64,000 bases of DNA from Flavobacteriaceae bacterium UBA4166 (GTDB lineage: Bacteria > Bacteroidota > Bacteroidia > Flavobacteriales > Flavobacteriaceae), in assembly GCA_002379985.1 (NCBI GenBank), contig DFVG01000029.1, forward strand, positions 25,418 through 89,417, given 5' to 3'. Positions 42,401 to 50,715 of the stretch are shown piece by piece. The position numbers and the translations under genes are program-made. Every line of letters begins with the position of its first letter. Position 1 is the stretch's first letter. Below the pieces are notes generated by a model. The model was given only the letters and a program-made list of their open reading frames with translations, made no database searches and was not told where the DNA came from.

Positions 42401-43757
42401 CATTCACGCGACGTTCGTCTTCTTGATCGTGTCGCATCAGTTCAATGTAAAGATCGTCCTGGAATTGCTCTTTCCACCACAACAAGGCTTCTTCCGCTTG
42501 ATTTTCTCCTATGTTCAACACCTTGGAAGGCACCTCTCCATACAAGCTTCCGGTAAGTACGATGATATCATCCTTGTATTTTGTCACCACTTCCTTATCA
42601 ATACGCGGAACGTAGTAGAATCCATCGGTATAGGCAATAGACGCCATTTTTGCCAAATTGTGATAGCCCTTTTTGTTTTTGGCGAGCATCACTATTTGAT
42701 AGCCGTTGTCCTTATGAGATTTGTTGGTATGGTCTTCGCACACAAAGAACTCGCACCCAACGATTGCTTTTAGCTGTTTGTGTTGTTCCTCTTCGCTTAA
42801 TCCTTTGTTATAATTATTGACAGCTTGCACAAAGTGAAACGCACCCATCATATTCCCTGAATCGGTTAAGGCTACTGCGGGCATCTCATTAGCGGCGGCA
42901 GCATTGACCAAGTCTTGTGTAGAAGAAGTGGATTGAAGAATACTGAATTGTGAATGGTTGTGAAGGTGTGCGAAGGCGGTATCTTCGAGCGTTGCGAGAT
43001 TTTCTTTAATCTCTTCGGAAGAAATAGTTTCAGTAGCTTCCTGTGCCTCTAATTTTCTATGAATGGCTTCTGAGGCTTTCTTCAGATTGAGATGTTTGAG
43101 ACCGATAAGCGCAATCGGTTTAGGATTGGCTTCCGAAAATTCATCAAAATAATCTGGAGCCACATCTAACGCTTCCGCAGTAAAAATACGTCGGCGTACC
43201 AACTCAAAGAAACAACGCGTAGTGGCTTCCACATCGGCAGTAGCATTATGAGCTTCTGCAAAGGGCTCACCAAATAAAAACTCATGTAATTCTGTAAGTG
43301 TAGGCAACTTGAATTTTCCACCGCGACCCCCTGGAATCTTACAGAGTTCGGCTGTGGTTTCGGTACAGGTGTCTAAGACAGGGAGTTCTTCTAGTGGGTT
43401 CGGCTGACTGAGTCGGTAGAATTCAGCTCCCATGATATTCACATCGAAATCAACGTTCTGTCCAACCACAAAGGTGGTTTTTTCTAATGCTTTTTGAAAT
43501 GCTGTTGCGACTTCCGCTAGAGGCACCCCTTGTTCTTCGGCAAGGGCCGTAGAAATTCCGTGAATCTGTTCAGAATCATAGGGAATATTAAACCCATCCG
43601 GTTTGACGAGAAAATCTTGATGCTCAATAACATTCCCCATCGCATCGTGCAGTTGCCATGCGATCTGAATACACCGTGGCCAATTGTCACTATCGCTCAA
43701 GGGGGCATCATAACGCTTGGGTAGTCCGGTGGTTTCCGTATCAAAAATCAGGTACAT
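39405..43757 (-). CDS. dnaE: DNA polymerase III alpha subunit with fused exonuclease
   Basis: 1450 residues. Residues 1-190 are a DnaQ-like 3'-5' exonuclease (FDTETTG at residue 4, AHNATADVEATTR near 166). Residues about 255 on are a PHP domain (AHLHNHSQFSILQ, ALTDSGNMMG), followed by the polymerase core, with the catalytic DIDIDF near residue 690. The end has an OB-like domain (VCFGGIVSDVQHRES). The alpha subunit copies DNA in the replisome. Exonuclease fusion is common in Bacteroidota. The ATG at 43757 (MYLIFDTETTG) is unambiguous. Confidence 0.95.
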   Translation of the reverse strand: MYLIFDTETTGLPKRYDAPLSDSDNWPRCIQIAWQLHDAMGNVIEHQDFLVKPDGFNIPYDSEQIHGISTALAEEQGVPLAEVATAFQKALEKTTFVVGQNVDFDVNIMGAEFYRLSQPNPLEELPVLDTCTETTAELCKIPGGRGGKFKLPTLTELHEFLFGEPFAEAHNATADVEATTRCFFELVRRRIFTAEALDVAPDYFDEFSEANPKPIALIGLKHLNLKKASEAIHRKLEAQEATETISSEEIKENLATLEDTAFAHLHNHSQFSILQSTSSTQDLVNAAAANEMPAVALTDSGNMMGAFHFVQAVNNYNKGLSEEEQHKQLKAIVGCEFFVCEDHTNKSHKDNGYQIVMLAKNKKGYHNLAKMASIAYTDGFYYVPRIDKEVVTKYKDDIIVLTGSLYGEVPSKVLNIGENQAEEALLWWKEQFQDDLYIELMRHDQEDERRVNATLVEFSKKHDVKLVACNNTYYIHKEDANAHDILLCVKDGEKQATPIGRGRGYRYGLPNQEYYFKSQEEMKTLFKDLPEAIANIAEVIEKVESFTLQRDVLLPKFDIPEQFQDAQDDADGGKRGENAYLKHLTFEGAEKRYADITPEIRQRLEFELEVIANTGYPGYFLIVQDFIAEARNMGVSVGPGRGSAAGSAVAYCLGITNIDPIEYDLLFERFLNPDRVSMPDIDIDFDDEGRSKVMDYVINKYGANQVAQIITYGTMAAKSSIRDTARVLDLPLNDADRIAKLIPNMTKLNKIFGLEEKQLRSKFRSDELSKVNELLNLSEGSDLEAETINQAKVLEGSVRNTGIHACGVIITPDDITNFVPVATAKDSELYVTQFDNSVVESAGLLKMDFLGLKTLTLIKDTVKIVKHRHDVELDPDTFPLDDEKTYELFQRGETVGIFQYESAGMQKYMKELKPTVFADLIAMNALYRPGPMEYIPSFVRRKHGEEEITYDLPAMEEYLQETYGITVYQEQVMLLSQKLADFSKGEADVLRKAMGKKQKAVLDKMKPKFIEQASAKGHDAEMLEKIWKDWEAFASYAFNKSHSTCYAWIAYQTAYLKAHYPAEYMAAVLSNNMNDIKQVTFFMEECRRMGLDVLGPDVNESFYKFTVNDQGAIRFGMGAIKGVGGGAVATIVEHRKDGKYKSVFDLAKRIDLRAANKKAFENLVLAGGFDGFGTHRAQYMHDEGDGVKFFEKVLRYAAKYQETQNSSQVSLFGESSDVQIPEPEVPPCEEWGTMKKLKQEKEVVGIYISGHPLDDFKLEINSFCTVKVADFHQIEKLVNREVCFGGIVSDVQHRESRQGKGWAIFTVEDYDDSFEFKIFGEEYLKWRHFLIPNSFIYVRAFVKEGWTNRDTGKQGDPRIQYNSFQMLHDVMDQQAKKLTVQMSIDGLHEKRIKHLQELFSSHKGDKQLHFTLYDLDDKVKLNMPSRKTKIHINKELLEALREEDLAYKLN

Positions 43758-43865
43758 AGCTGGGCTGTGAGTTTAGAGGATGTTAGGAATTTCTTCCGAA
43801 GTAAAAATAAAAAAAGCCCTTGGCACCTCGAAAGAAAGTTGTGCACAATACCTTGAAATTATGAA

Positions 43866-43896
43866 CAAAAAAAAGCCGCTCCCACAAGAGCGGCTT
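43866..43896 (-). terminator. intrinsic terminator after the PA2169-like gene
   Basis: AAGCCGCTC (43873-43881) pairs with GAGCGGCTT (43888-43896), and a run of T follows on the minus strand. It lies 20 bases downstream of the PA2169-like stop. Confidence 0.85.
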
Positions 43897-43915
43897 ATCA
43901 TTTTATATTCAAAAA

Positions 43916-44368
43916 TTAGGAGACAACAACCTCAAAATTCTTGGCACTTTGCAAGGCGGTTTTGACACTCTCGCGTTGTTCCGTTAGAATTTTTTTAGTG
44001 GTTGGCGGCAACGTCGTGTCGTTAATAATATCATCATATTCTTCGACTGCAGCCTTTTCTCCGGTTTGCACTTCATTCAGGATAGCTTCTTCATCGTTAG
44101 AAGTAAAGGTACTTTTAATATCCATCCAGGTACGGTGTGCAACACCAGTAGTACTTCCTCCTTTATCAGGAGTTTCTCCAAAATTTCTGATTTCTGTTTT
44201 TAGTTCATGACCAAAATCATAACGATTTTGAGCTTGTTGCGAAAAGAATTGTTGCAGCTTTGCGTTGTCTACAATTTCGGCTGCTTTTTTATAGCCTTTT
44301 TCAGCATCGTAATTCTTTTCTAAAAGTTCATTTAACTTATTCGACATTTCTTCTGTATACTTCATCAT
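43916..44368 (-). CDS. PA2169-family four-helix bundle protein (DUF2383)
   Basis: 150 residues from the ATG at 44368 (MMKYTEEMSNKLNELLEKNY). A TTG at 44389 would add 7. Four long helices with NYDAEKGYKKAAE near residue 19 and DIKSTFTSNDEEAILNE near 87 match the ferritin-like DUF2383/PA2169 family. Function is not established; it often responds to stress in other bacteria. A strong terminator lies downstream. It reads toward dnaE on the same strand, with about 160 bases between. Confidence 0.8.
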   Translation of the reverse strand: MMKYTEEMSNKLNELLEKNYDAEKGYKKAAEIVDNAKLQQFFSQQAQNRYDFGHELKTEIRNFGETPDKGGSTTGVAHRTWMDIKSTFTSNDEEAILNEVQTGEKAAVEEYDDIINDTTLPPTTKKILTEQRESVKTALQSAKNFEVVVS

Positions 44369-44568
44369 CTTATCTTTTAAATTACACAAGAAAAGTTTTT
44401 TTGTAGGACTCTTGTTTATCCTTATTCCAATACTAATGTAAGGATATCAGAGCGTTCATATCAAGTATTTAACCCTAGTTTAAAGTAAATTAACAGGGTT
44501 TAACGAGAAGGCGAAATGTGCCTTAAAAACGTTAAGGTGATTTAACAGAAAAAAAGAATAGTTTGGGG

Positions 44569-45072
44569 TTAATCGCCCGTGCCATCCGGGTCTTCATCAT
44601 CTATAGGCTCCTCTTGTTGATACCGAGCGTTCGTAAATTCACCATAATTGAATTTATTAAAATTCTCTCCGGTAGAACCTACAATTGCAGTGAAGTCGAA
44701 TACACCACTCAATGTTCTCCCTCCGGTATCCCATCTCGTGATCTCAACAAAACCTACACCTTGCGGATGATCTGTGGTAAATATAGATCCTGAGGCGCTT
44801 CTAAAGACAGCTACATTCTCACTATCCTTTCCAAAGTTGTAGCGGTTCAGGGTGGGACTGCTAATGGTCATTTCAATAACACCTTGATCTGCTTGTCCTC
44901 TGATGGTATAGGTGCCATCTTCATTCTTATTTGCAGAGAGACTGTCGGCAACAAAAAAATAATTTTTTTCGAAATTTCTAGCGAACATAGGCGTATCAAT
45001 ACGCTCATCATCTTCACTGCAAGAAAAAAATGACAGTCCTAGCAAGGCAAAAAGTAGTAGGTAAATTCTCAT
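44569..45072 (-). CDS. hypothetical lipoprotein (DUF6252-like)
   Basis: 167 residues with a lipobox (LGLSFFSC, Cys near 18). The body has TYTIRGQADQGVIEMTISSP near 54 and GVFDFTAIVGSTGENFNKF near 125, a layout I associate with the Bacteroidetes DUF6252 family. No enzymatic motif. It ends in an acidic tail (EEPIDDEDPDGTGD). It lies divergent from rpsP with a shared intergenic region of 140 bases that holds both promoters. Confidence 0.65.
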   Translation of the reverse strand: MRIYLLLFALLGLSFFSCSEDDERIDTPMFARNFEKNYFFVADSLSANKNEDGTYTIRGQADQGVIEMTISSPTLNRYNFGKDSENVAVFRSASGSIFTTDHPQGVGFVEITRWDTGGRTLSGVFDFTAIVGSTGENFNKFNYGEFTNARYQQEEPIDDEDPDGTGD

Positions 45073-45103
45073 GATGCTCTTTTTTAGGGAGTTTTGGGTG
45101 TCA

Positions 45104-45111
45104 CAAATATA
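45104..45111 (-). promoter_or_regulatory. -7 box of the lipoprotein gene
   Basis: Plus-strand CAAATATA, reading TATATTTG on the minus strand. The predicted start is about 25 bases before the ATG at 45072. The -33 element is poor. Confidence 0.45.
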
Positions 45112-45129
45112 AAATAAAAGTAGAAACTC

Positions 45130-45162
45130 TTGACTTTCAATTTAAAAATTGTGGTATCTTTG
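45130..45162 (+). promoter_or_regulatory. rpsP operon promoter
   Basis: TTGAC begins at 45130, then TATCTTTG at 45155-45162 (match to TAnnTTTG). The start is expected near 45169, about 44 bases before rpsP. The spacing of 22 is slightly long. Confidence 0.6.
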
Positions 45163-45183
45163 CCGTCCGAAAAAATTATAACC

Positions 45184-45198
45184 GGGGTCGGGTACCCC
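45184..45198 (+). promoter_or_regulatory. rpsP leader hairpin
   Basis: GGGGT (45184-45188) pairs with ACCCC (45194-45198) around a 5-base loop in the 5' leader, 15 bases before rpsP. It may affect initiation or act as autoregulatory site, with no direct evidence. Confidence 0.35.
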
Positions 45199-45212
45199 AA
45201 AAATTAATTACT

Positions 45213-45746
45213 ATGCCTGTTAAAATCAGATTACAACGTCACGGTAAAAAAGGGAATCCTTTTTACTGGATCGTAGCGGCAGACAGCCGTGCTAAAAGAG
45301 ATGGTAAATTCTTAGAAAAACTAGGAACTTACAATCCAAACGTAAACCCTGCGGAGATCAATCTAGACATAGATGGTTCTGTAAAATGGTTACAAAATGG
45401 TGCACAACCTACCGACACAGCACGTGCTATCCTTTCTTACAAAGGTGCTTTATTGAAAAATCACTTGGCTGGTGGTGTCCGTAAAGGGGCATTGACCGAA
45501 GAAGAAGCGGAGAAGAAATTCAATGCTTGGTTAGATGATAAGCAAGCGAAAGTAGACGCTAAGAAAGACAATCTTTCGAAAGAAGAAGAAAAAGCGAAAG
45601 AAGAAGCCCTTGCTGCTGAAAAAGCCGTGAACGAAGCTCGTATCGCTGCTGCAGCTCCTGTCGAGGAGGAAGCAGAAGCTACCGAAGAGGCAACAGAAGA
45701 AACTGCAGCTGCAGTAGACGCTGAAGCTTCTAAAGAAGAAGAGTAA
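45213..45746 (+). CDS. rpsP: 30S ribosomal protein S16 with C-terminal extension
   Basis: 177 residues. The S16 fold is in residues 1-85 (MPVKIRLQRHGKKGNPFYWI, then DGKFLEKLGTYNP). Residues about 95-177 form a Lys/Glu/Ala-rich, largely helical extension absent from E. coli S16; similar tails are common in Bacteroidota. The protein binds 16S rRNA in the small subunit. It is first in the operon rpsP-rimM-trmN6. Confidence 0.95.
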   Translation: MPVKIRLQRHGKKGNPFYWIVAADSRAKRDGKFLEKLGTYNPNVNPAEINLDIDGSVKWLQNGAQPTDTARAILSYKGALLKNHLAGGVRKGALTEEEAEKKFNAWLDDKQAKVDAKKDNLSKEEEKAKEEALAAEKAVNEARIAAAAPVEEEAEATEEATEETAAAVDAEASKEEE

Positions 45747-45756
45747 ATTTTTTGCG

Positions 45757-46284
45757 ATGCAAAAGAAGGACTGTTTCTTCGTTGGCACGATCGTAAAAAA
45801 ATACAGCTTTAAAGGGGAAGTCCTCGTCAAATTAGATACCGACGACCCCGAACAATTTTTAGAAATGGAATCAGTTTTTGTGGAACTCCACAACAAATTG
45901 ATTCCATTTTTTATTGAATCACTTTCCTTACACAAATCCAGCCTGCTTCGCATTCAGTTTGAAGAGGTAGATGATGAAGGTAAGGCAGACGGACTCCTAA
46001 AAAAGAAACTATACCTCCCCCTCGATCTTCTTCCTACCTTGGAAGGCAATCAATTTTATTATCATGAGGTCATCGGGTTTACCATCATCGATAAGCACTT
46101 CGGAACCGTTGGAACCTTACAATCCGTAAATGATAGCACGCCGCAGCACCTATTTGTCATTGATCATCAGGGAACGGAAGTACTCATTCCTATCAACGAC
46201 GACATTATTCAAAAGGTAGACCGCAATGCGAAAGAAATTCGCATCGAAGCGCCCGAAGGATTGATTGACATTTACCTTTCCTAA
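45757..46284 (+). CDS. rimM: ribosome maturation factor RimM
   Basis: 175 residues. The RimM N-terminal beta-barrel begins CFFVGTIVKKYSFKGEVLVK, and the PRC-barrel half contains VIGFTIIDKHFGTVGTLQSV near residue 108 and VLIPINDDIIQKVD near 146. It helps 30S assembly at the head and S19 region. It lies 10 bases after rpsP and 3 bases before trmN6, a compact operon. Confidence 0.95.
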   Translation: MQKKDCFFVGTIVKKYSFKGEVLVKLDTDDPEQFLEMESVFVELHNKLIPFFIESLSLHKSSLLRIQFEEVDDEGKADGLLKKKLYLPLDLLPTLEGNQFYYHEVIGFTIIDKHFGTVGTLQSVNDSTPQHLFVIDHQGTEVLIPINDDIIQKVDRNAKEIRIEAPEGLIDIYLS

Positions 46285-46287
46285 GCC

Positions 46288-46992
46288 ATGTTTCGCTGTA
46301 AACAGTTTGAAGTCGCAGACGACCGCTGCGCCATGAAAATCGGGACCGATGGTGTGCTGCTAGGCGCCTGGGCATCCCTCGAAAGGCACCCCGAAACCAT
46401 CCTCGATATTGGTGCTGGCTCGGGCATCATTTCTTTACAACTAGCGCAACGCTCCAATGCCTCGGTGATCGATGCCGTTGAACTCGAACCCAATGCCTAC
46501 GAACAATGCACCGAAAATTTTGAGAGTTCTCCCTGGGGCGACCGTCTCTTTTGTTACCATGCCTCCTTTCAAGAATTTGTTGCCGAAATGGACGAGCACT
46601 ACGACCTCATCATTTCCAATCCTCCGTTTTATTCTGAAAAATACAAAACAAAACATCCAGACAGGGACATGGCACGGTTCTCTGATGCGCTCCCTTTTGA
46701 GGAATTGATGGAGGGCGTTTCTGACCTTTTAGCACCAAACGGTTTATTTGCAGTAGTCATTCCACGTAGTGCTTTTGAAGCATTTGTGGCGGTTTCAGAG
46801 GCATTCAAGCTATATCCAAAGAGAATTTGCTTTGTAAAAGGCCATGTCGATAGCGAGGTGAAGCGCTGTTTGATAGAATTTTCTTTTCTGAAAAGCGATC
46901 CCACAATTGAACATCTTACCATCGAAATTGACCGCCACGAGTACGCCTCAGAATACATCGCGCTAGTCAAAGATTTTTATTTGAAAATGTAG
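46288..46992 (+). CDS. tRNA1(Val) adenine-37 N6-methyltransferase-like
   Basis: 234 residues. The N-terminal MKIGTDGVLLGAWA near residue 13 is the TrmN6/YfiC signature. Motif I is ILDIGAGSGIISLQLAQR near 35, and the NPPF catalytic motif is near 110 (LIISNPPFYSEKYKT). It methylates adenine in tRNA using SAM, in the cytosol. It is third in the rpsP-rimM operon, so a translation role fits. TrmN6 is the most likely family member, but the tRNA target was not tested. Confidence 0.85.
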   Translation: MFRCKQFEVADDRCAMKIGTDGVLLGAWASLERHPETILDIGAGSGIISLQLAQRSNASVIDAVELEPNAYEQCTENFESSPWGDRLFCYHASFQEFVAEMDEHYDLIISNPPFYSEKYKTKHPDRDMARFSDALPFEELMEGVSDLLAPNGLFAVVIPRSAFEAFVAVSEAFKLYPKRICFVKGHVDSEVKRCLIEFSFLKSDPTIEHLTIEIDRHEYASEYIALVKDFYLKM

Positions 46993-47012
46993 GTCAGTCG
47001 CACCGCTCTTTT

Positions 47013-47020
47013 TACCTTTG
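47013..47020 (+). promoter_or_regulatory. -7 box (TACCTTTG) before gcdH
   Basis: TACCTTTG matches TAnnTTTG, 20 bases before the gcdH ATG. No TTG at the usual spacing was seen. Confidence 0.5.
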
Positions 47021-47039
47021 TGCTTCAAATCATATTTCT

Positions 47040-48218
47040 ATGAAGCCCGATCTTTTTGAAGCTCCCGATTATTACCAATTAGACGAACTCCTTACCGAAG
47101 AGCATAAGCTCATTCGCGACGCCGCTCGCAGCTGGGTGAAGCGTGATGTGTCTCCCATCATTGAAGAATACGCCCAAAAAGCGGAATTCCCTGAACAAAT
47201 CATTAGCGGCCTTGCCGAAATTGGTGCTTTTGGACCTTATATTCCGGAAGAATACGGTGGTGCAGGGATGGATCAGATTGCCTACGGACTCATCATGCAG
47301 GAGATCGAACGCGGCGATAGTGGAGTGCGTTCTACCGCTTCGGTACAATCGTCTTTGGTAATGTACCCCATCTGGAAATACGGTACCGAAGAACAACGTA
47401 AAAAGTACCTTCCCAAACTGGCCAGTGGCGAATGGATGGGGTGTTTCGGACTCACAGAGCCGGATCACGGAAGCAATCCCGGTGGCATGACCACCAACTT
47501 TAAAGATAAAGGCGATCATTACCTGCTCAACGGTGCCAAACTATGGATTAGCAATGCGCCTTTTGCGCAAGTAGCTGTGGTTTGGGCGAAAAATGAGGAA
47601 GGGCGTATTCACGGACTCATCGTAGAACGCGGCATGGAAGGCTTCTCTACTCCTGAAACCCATAACAAATGGTCATTACGTGCTTCAGCTACGGGCGAAT
47701 TGATCTTTGACAATGTCAAGGTTCCCAAGGAGAACTTATTACCGAACAAATCAGGCTTGGGTGCGCCACTTGGATGTTTGGATTCTGCGCGCTTCGGAAT
47801 TGCTTGGGGAGCCATTGGTGCTGCGATGGACTGTTATGATACGGCCTTGCGCTATTCCAAAGAACGCATGCAGTTCGGAAAACCTATTGGAAGCTTCCAA
47901 TTACAACAGAAAAAATTAGCCGAAATGATCACGGAGATCACAAAGGCCCAGCTATTAGCGTGGCGTCTTGGTGTCCTTCGAAACGAAGGGAAAGCCACCA
48001 GCGCACAGATCTCGATGGCCAAACGAAACAACGTAGATATGGCGATCAACATTGCACGAGAAGCGCGACAGATCCTTGGTGGAATGGGAATCACCGGAGA
48101 GTACAGCATCATGCGTCACAGCATGAACTTAGAAAGTGTGATCACCTACGAAGGTACGCACGACATTCATTTGTTGATCACCGGACTAGACATCACCGGA
48201 CTCAATGCTTTTAAATAA
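47040..48218 (+). CDS. gcdH: glutaryl-CoA dehydrogenase-like acyl-CoA dehydrogenase
   Basis: 392 residues. The acyl-CoA dehydrogenase fold is complete: N-terminal helices, CFGLTEPDHGSNPGGMTT near residue 140, KLWISNAPFAQVAVVWAK, then FGKPIGSFQLQQKKLA near 281. The catalytic Glu is in VITYEGTHDIH near 370. The closest family by sequence is glutaryl-CoA dehydrogenase, which oxidises and decarboxylates glutaryl-CoA to crotonyl-CoA in lysine and tryptophan degradation. It ends in TAATG, overlapping the start of the next gene. Confidence 0.85.
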   Translation: MKPDLFEAPDYYQLDELLTEEHKLIRDAARSWVKRDVSPIIEEYAQKAEFPEQIISGLAEIGAFGPYIPEEYGGAGMDQIAYGLIMQEIERGDSGVRSTASVQSSLVMYPIWKYGTEEQRKKYLPKLASGEWMGCFGLTEPDHGSNPGGMTTNFKDKGDHYLLNGAKLWISNAPFAQVAVVWAKNEEGRIHGLIVERGMEGFSTPETHNKWSLRASATGELIFDNVKVPKENLLPNKSGLGAPLGCLDSARFGIAWGAIGAAMDCYDTALRYSKERMQFGKPIGSFQLQQKKLAEMITEITKAQLLAWRLGVLRNEGKATSAQISMAKRNNVDMAINIAREARQILGGMGITGEYSIMRHSMNLESVITYEGTHDIHLLITGLDITGLNAFK

Positions 48219-48892
48219 TGGTAAAAATAATTCTAATTAGTCTGCTATTTGCTGTAGGCTTTTGTTCTGAAGCACAAGCGCAATTGAAAGCGCCTGAAGA
48301 AGTAAAACTCGATGCTTTTTTATCTGAGGTTGAATACAGCAGTGACAACCCAGATGCTGTAGAACTAGTCTTCTGGCTTCCGCTTGCATTTTGGGAGGTT
48401 TCGGTAGCACAAGACGAAACCTTGCGGCAAGAAGATTACTTGGCAATCGCAGATATGGTAAGTGAATACAACCTCTTTGCGGTAGTAAAAGGAAATATCG
48501 GTTACTTTGGTGGTGTTACCTACGAAACCGTTGATGCTATTCTGAAAGATTTCTCTGTAACCTATCAAGGAAGTCCGTTAACAGCGATTTCTCAAGATGA
48601 CCTTTCCGCAGACCTTAAGTCGTTTGCCAACCTCATGCAGCCCATGATGGCCTCAATGCTTGGGCCCTTAGGTGAAAATATGCATTTTATCTTCATGGGA
48701 TCTCCTAAAGGAGCCATCGATCCTCTTGGTAATGGGGATTTCAGTTTTCAATTGGGAGAATTTCAAAGAACCATTGATTTGCCCTTAGGAAGTTTGTTGG
48801 AAGATAAAATTTGCCCAACAGACAACGCCCTACTATCGGGCAAATGGAACTATTGCCCTTTTCACGGAAAAAAACTATCACCAAAACAATAA
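48218..48892 (+). CDS. hypothetical secreted protein
   Basis: 224 residues with a signal peptide (MVKIILISLLFAVGFCSEAQA). The rest is unknown: LVFWLPLAFWEVSV near residue 50, GSPKGAIDPLGNGDFSF near 165. The end, ICPTDNALLSGKWNYCPFHG, has two Cys and may bind metal or form a ribbon. It starts one base overlapping the gcdH stop, so co-expression is expected. No family recognised. Confidence 0.65.
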   Translation: MVKIILISLLFAVGFCSEAQAQLKAPEEVKLDAFLSEVEYSSDNPDAVELVFWLPLAFWEVSVAQDETLRQEDYLAIADMVSEYNLFAVVKGNIGYFGGVTYETVDAILKDFSVTYQGSPLTAISQDDLSADLKSFANLMQPMMASMLGPLGENMHFIFMGSPKGAIDPLGNGDFSFQLGEFQRTIDLPLGSLLEDKICPTDNALLSGKWNYCPFHGKKLSPKQ

Positions 48893-48941
48893 TTCCAATA
48901 ACCGTCCCACAGCAGAACGTTGAATTTTAGCATCCCTATTT

Positions 48942-49715
48942 ATGATCTCCCAAATTGAACAAAAAATTGCCCCGTATCGTGACACGTTGTTGCATCACCC
49001 GTTATATTCAGAAATAAAAACTCCGGAACACTTGCGGCTTTTTATGGAGTATCACGTGTTTGCCGTTTGGGATTTTATGTCGTTGCTGAAAGCATTACAA
49101 AACAACCTCACCTGCACTCAAGTGCCGTGGAAACCCAAAGGCAATCCTGAAACGCGCTATTTGATCAATGAAATTGTGTTAGCAGAAGAAACCGATATCA
49201 ATCGGGCTGGGAAGCGCCAAAGTCATTTTGAAATGTATTTGGATGCTATGGAGAAAGCCGGAGCCAACACCAAAGAGATCACCGGTTTTTTAACCCAATT
49301 GGAAACACAAGAAATTGAAGCATTACTTGAAGAGAGTGGGCTTCCTAGTGCAGTGAAAAAATTCTTACGCTTTACGTTTCAAACGATTTCCGAGGACAAA
49401 GACCATAAGATCGCCGCGGCTTTTACCTTTGGACGTGAAGATTTGATTCCCGACATGTTTTCAGAAATCATCAAAAACATTCAGCAAAACTTTCCGCAGG
49501 AAGACCTCACTGATTTCAAATATTATTTTGATCGGCATATAGAATTGGACGGAGATGAACACGGGCCTATGGCCTTGGCGATGATCGAACAACTTTGTGG
49601 TAACGACGGTGCGAAATGGCGCGAGGTGGAACACACTGTAGTTGCTTCACTTCAGGCCAGAGAACAGTTATGGGAAGGCGTGCTTTCGGAAATTTTAGCA
49701 CTCCAAACCGCATAA
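48942..49715 (+). CDS. DUF3050 family protein (haem-oxygenase-like fold)
   Basis: 257 residues. The DUF3050 signature is visible: LLHHPLYSEIKTPEHLRLFM near residue 17, EYHVFAVWDFMSLLKALQN, and the late DLTDFKYYFDRHIELDGDEHGPMA near 190. The family has the haem-oxygenase-like fold, with two His and Glu residues available for a metal. The substrate is unknown. It is followed by a phosphoesterase gene 38 bases away. Confidence 0.8.
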   Translation: MISQIEQKIAPYRDTLLHHPLYSEIKTPEHLRLFMEYHVFAVWDFMSLLKALQNNLTCTQVPWKPKGNPETRYLINEIVLAEETDINRAGKRQSHFEMYLDAMEKAGANTKEITGFLTQLETQEIEALLEESGLPSAVKKFLRFTFQTISEDKDHKIAAAFTFGREDLIPDMFSEIIKNIQQNFPQEDLTDFKYYFDRHIELDGDEHGPMALAMIEQLCGNDGAKWREVEHTVVASLQAREQLWEGVLSEILALQTA

Positions 49716-49753
49716 CCATATTCCCTTATCGTATCTTTAGGGAAAGATAAACC

Positions 49754-50647
49754 ATGTCTTCCCAGCGTAGGATTTCAAAAGCATATAATACTGCAAGACG
49801 CATCCCTTTTAATGACACTTCTAAATTCGTCATATTTAGTGATTGTCATCGAGGTGATAATAGCTTTGCTGATGATTTTGCAAACAACGGAAACACCTAT
49901 TTTCACGCGCTAACCCATTATTATAAAGAAGGTTTTACCTATTGTGAATTAGGGGATGGAGACGAACTGTGGGAGAATCGGAAGTTTTCATCTATTCTGG
50001 AAGCCCACAAGAATGTCTTCATGCTGATGAAACAATTCTTTGAAGAGCATCGTCTGTATCGCTTACTAGGCAATCATGACATGGTGTATCGTGAAGAAAG
50101 CTATGTATCTAAGCATCTACATTCATATTTTAACAAAGTAACCGGAAAAGAAGACCCGCTTTTCCCTTGTATTGAATTCTCTGAAGGACTGGTATTAGAG
50201 CACGAAGAGACCGGTCAAGAGATCTTTATGCTCCATGGACATCAAGCGGAATGGATGAATTATCGCGGTTGGAAATGGAATCGATTTATGGTGCGTGCCT
50301 TATGGCGACAACTTCAGATCTTTGGTATTGGCGATCCTACGAGTCCGGCGAAAAACTACCTAGAGCTCTTGAAGGTAGAACGTCGATTCAAAAAATGGAT
50401 CCTTGAACATCAAAATAAGATAACCATCATAGGACATACGCATCGACCTCGCTTTCCGGAACCGAATGAAATTCCGTTGTTCAACGATGGAAGTTGCGTC
50501 CACCCTAGAAGCATTACCGGAATTGAAATTGAAAAGGGTGCCATATCCCTTATAAAATGGCAAATAGCCTCTACGGAAAGCGGTACATTAAAGATCATTA
50601 GAGTACTCCTTGAAGGGCCTCAACCCTTGGCAAGTTACCAAACCTAG
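49754..50647 (+). CDS. metallophosphoesterase
   Basis: 297 residues. The calcineurin-like motifs are FSDCHRGDN near residue 27, GDGDELWEN near 62, LGNHDMVYR near 102, and IIGHTHRPRFP near 216. The layout resembles UDP-2,3-diacylglucosamine hydrolase-like or cytosolic phosphoesterases, but the exact substrate is unknown. It has no signal peptide. It is unrelated in sequence layout to the island phosphoesterase and lies in a normal chromosome region. Confidence 0.8.
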   Translation: MSSQRRISKAYNTARRIPFNDTSKFVIFSDCHRGDNSFADDFANNGNTYFHALTHYYKEGFTYCELGDGDELWENRKFSSILEAHKNVFMLMKQFFEEHRLYRLLGNHDMVYREESYVSKHLHSYFNKVTGKEDPLFPCIEFSEGLVLEHEETGQEIFMLHGHQAEWMNYRGWKWNRFMVRALWRQLQIFGIGDPTSPAKNYLELLKVERRFKKWILEHQNKITIIGHTHRPRFPEPNEIPLFNDGSCVHPRSITGIEIEKGAISLIKWQIASTESGTLKIIRVLLEGPQPLASYQT

Positions 50648-50715
50648 CAAGATTTATATAAATTTTAAGAAGGTTATTAAAACGAAACTTGCCTAAAGCA
50701 CGTATATAAGTTGCT

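Noticed and set aside
49754..50647. The second metallophosphoesterase could be linked to the candidate defence operon.
   Set aside because: It lies 24 kb away in ordinary chromosomal DNA and has normal neighbours.
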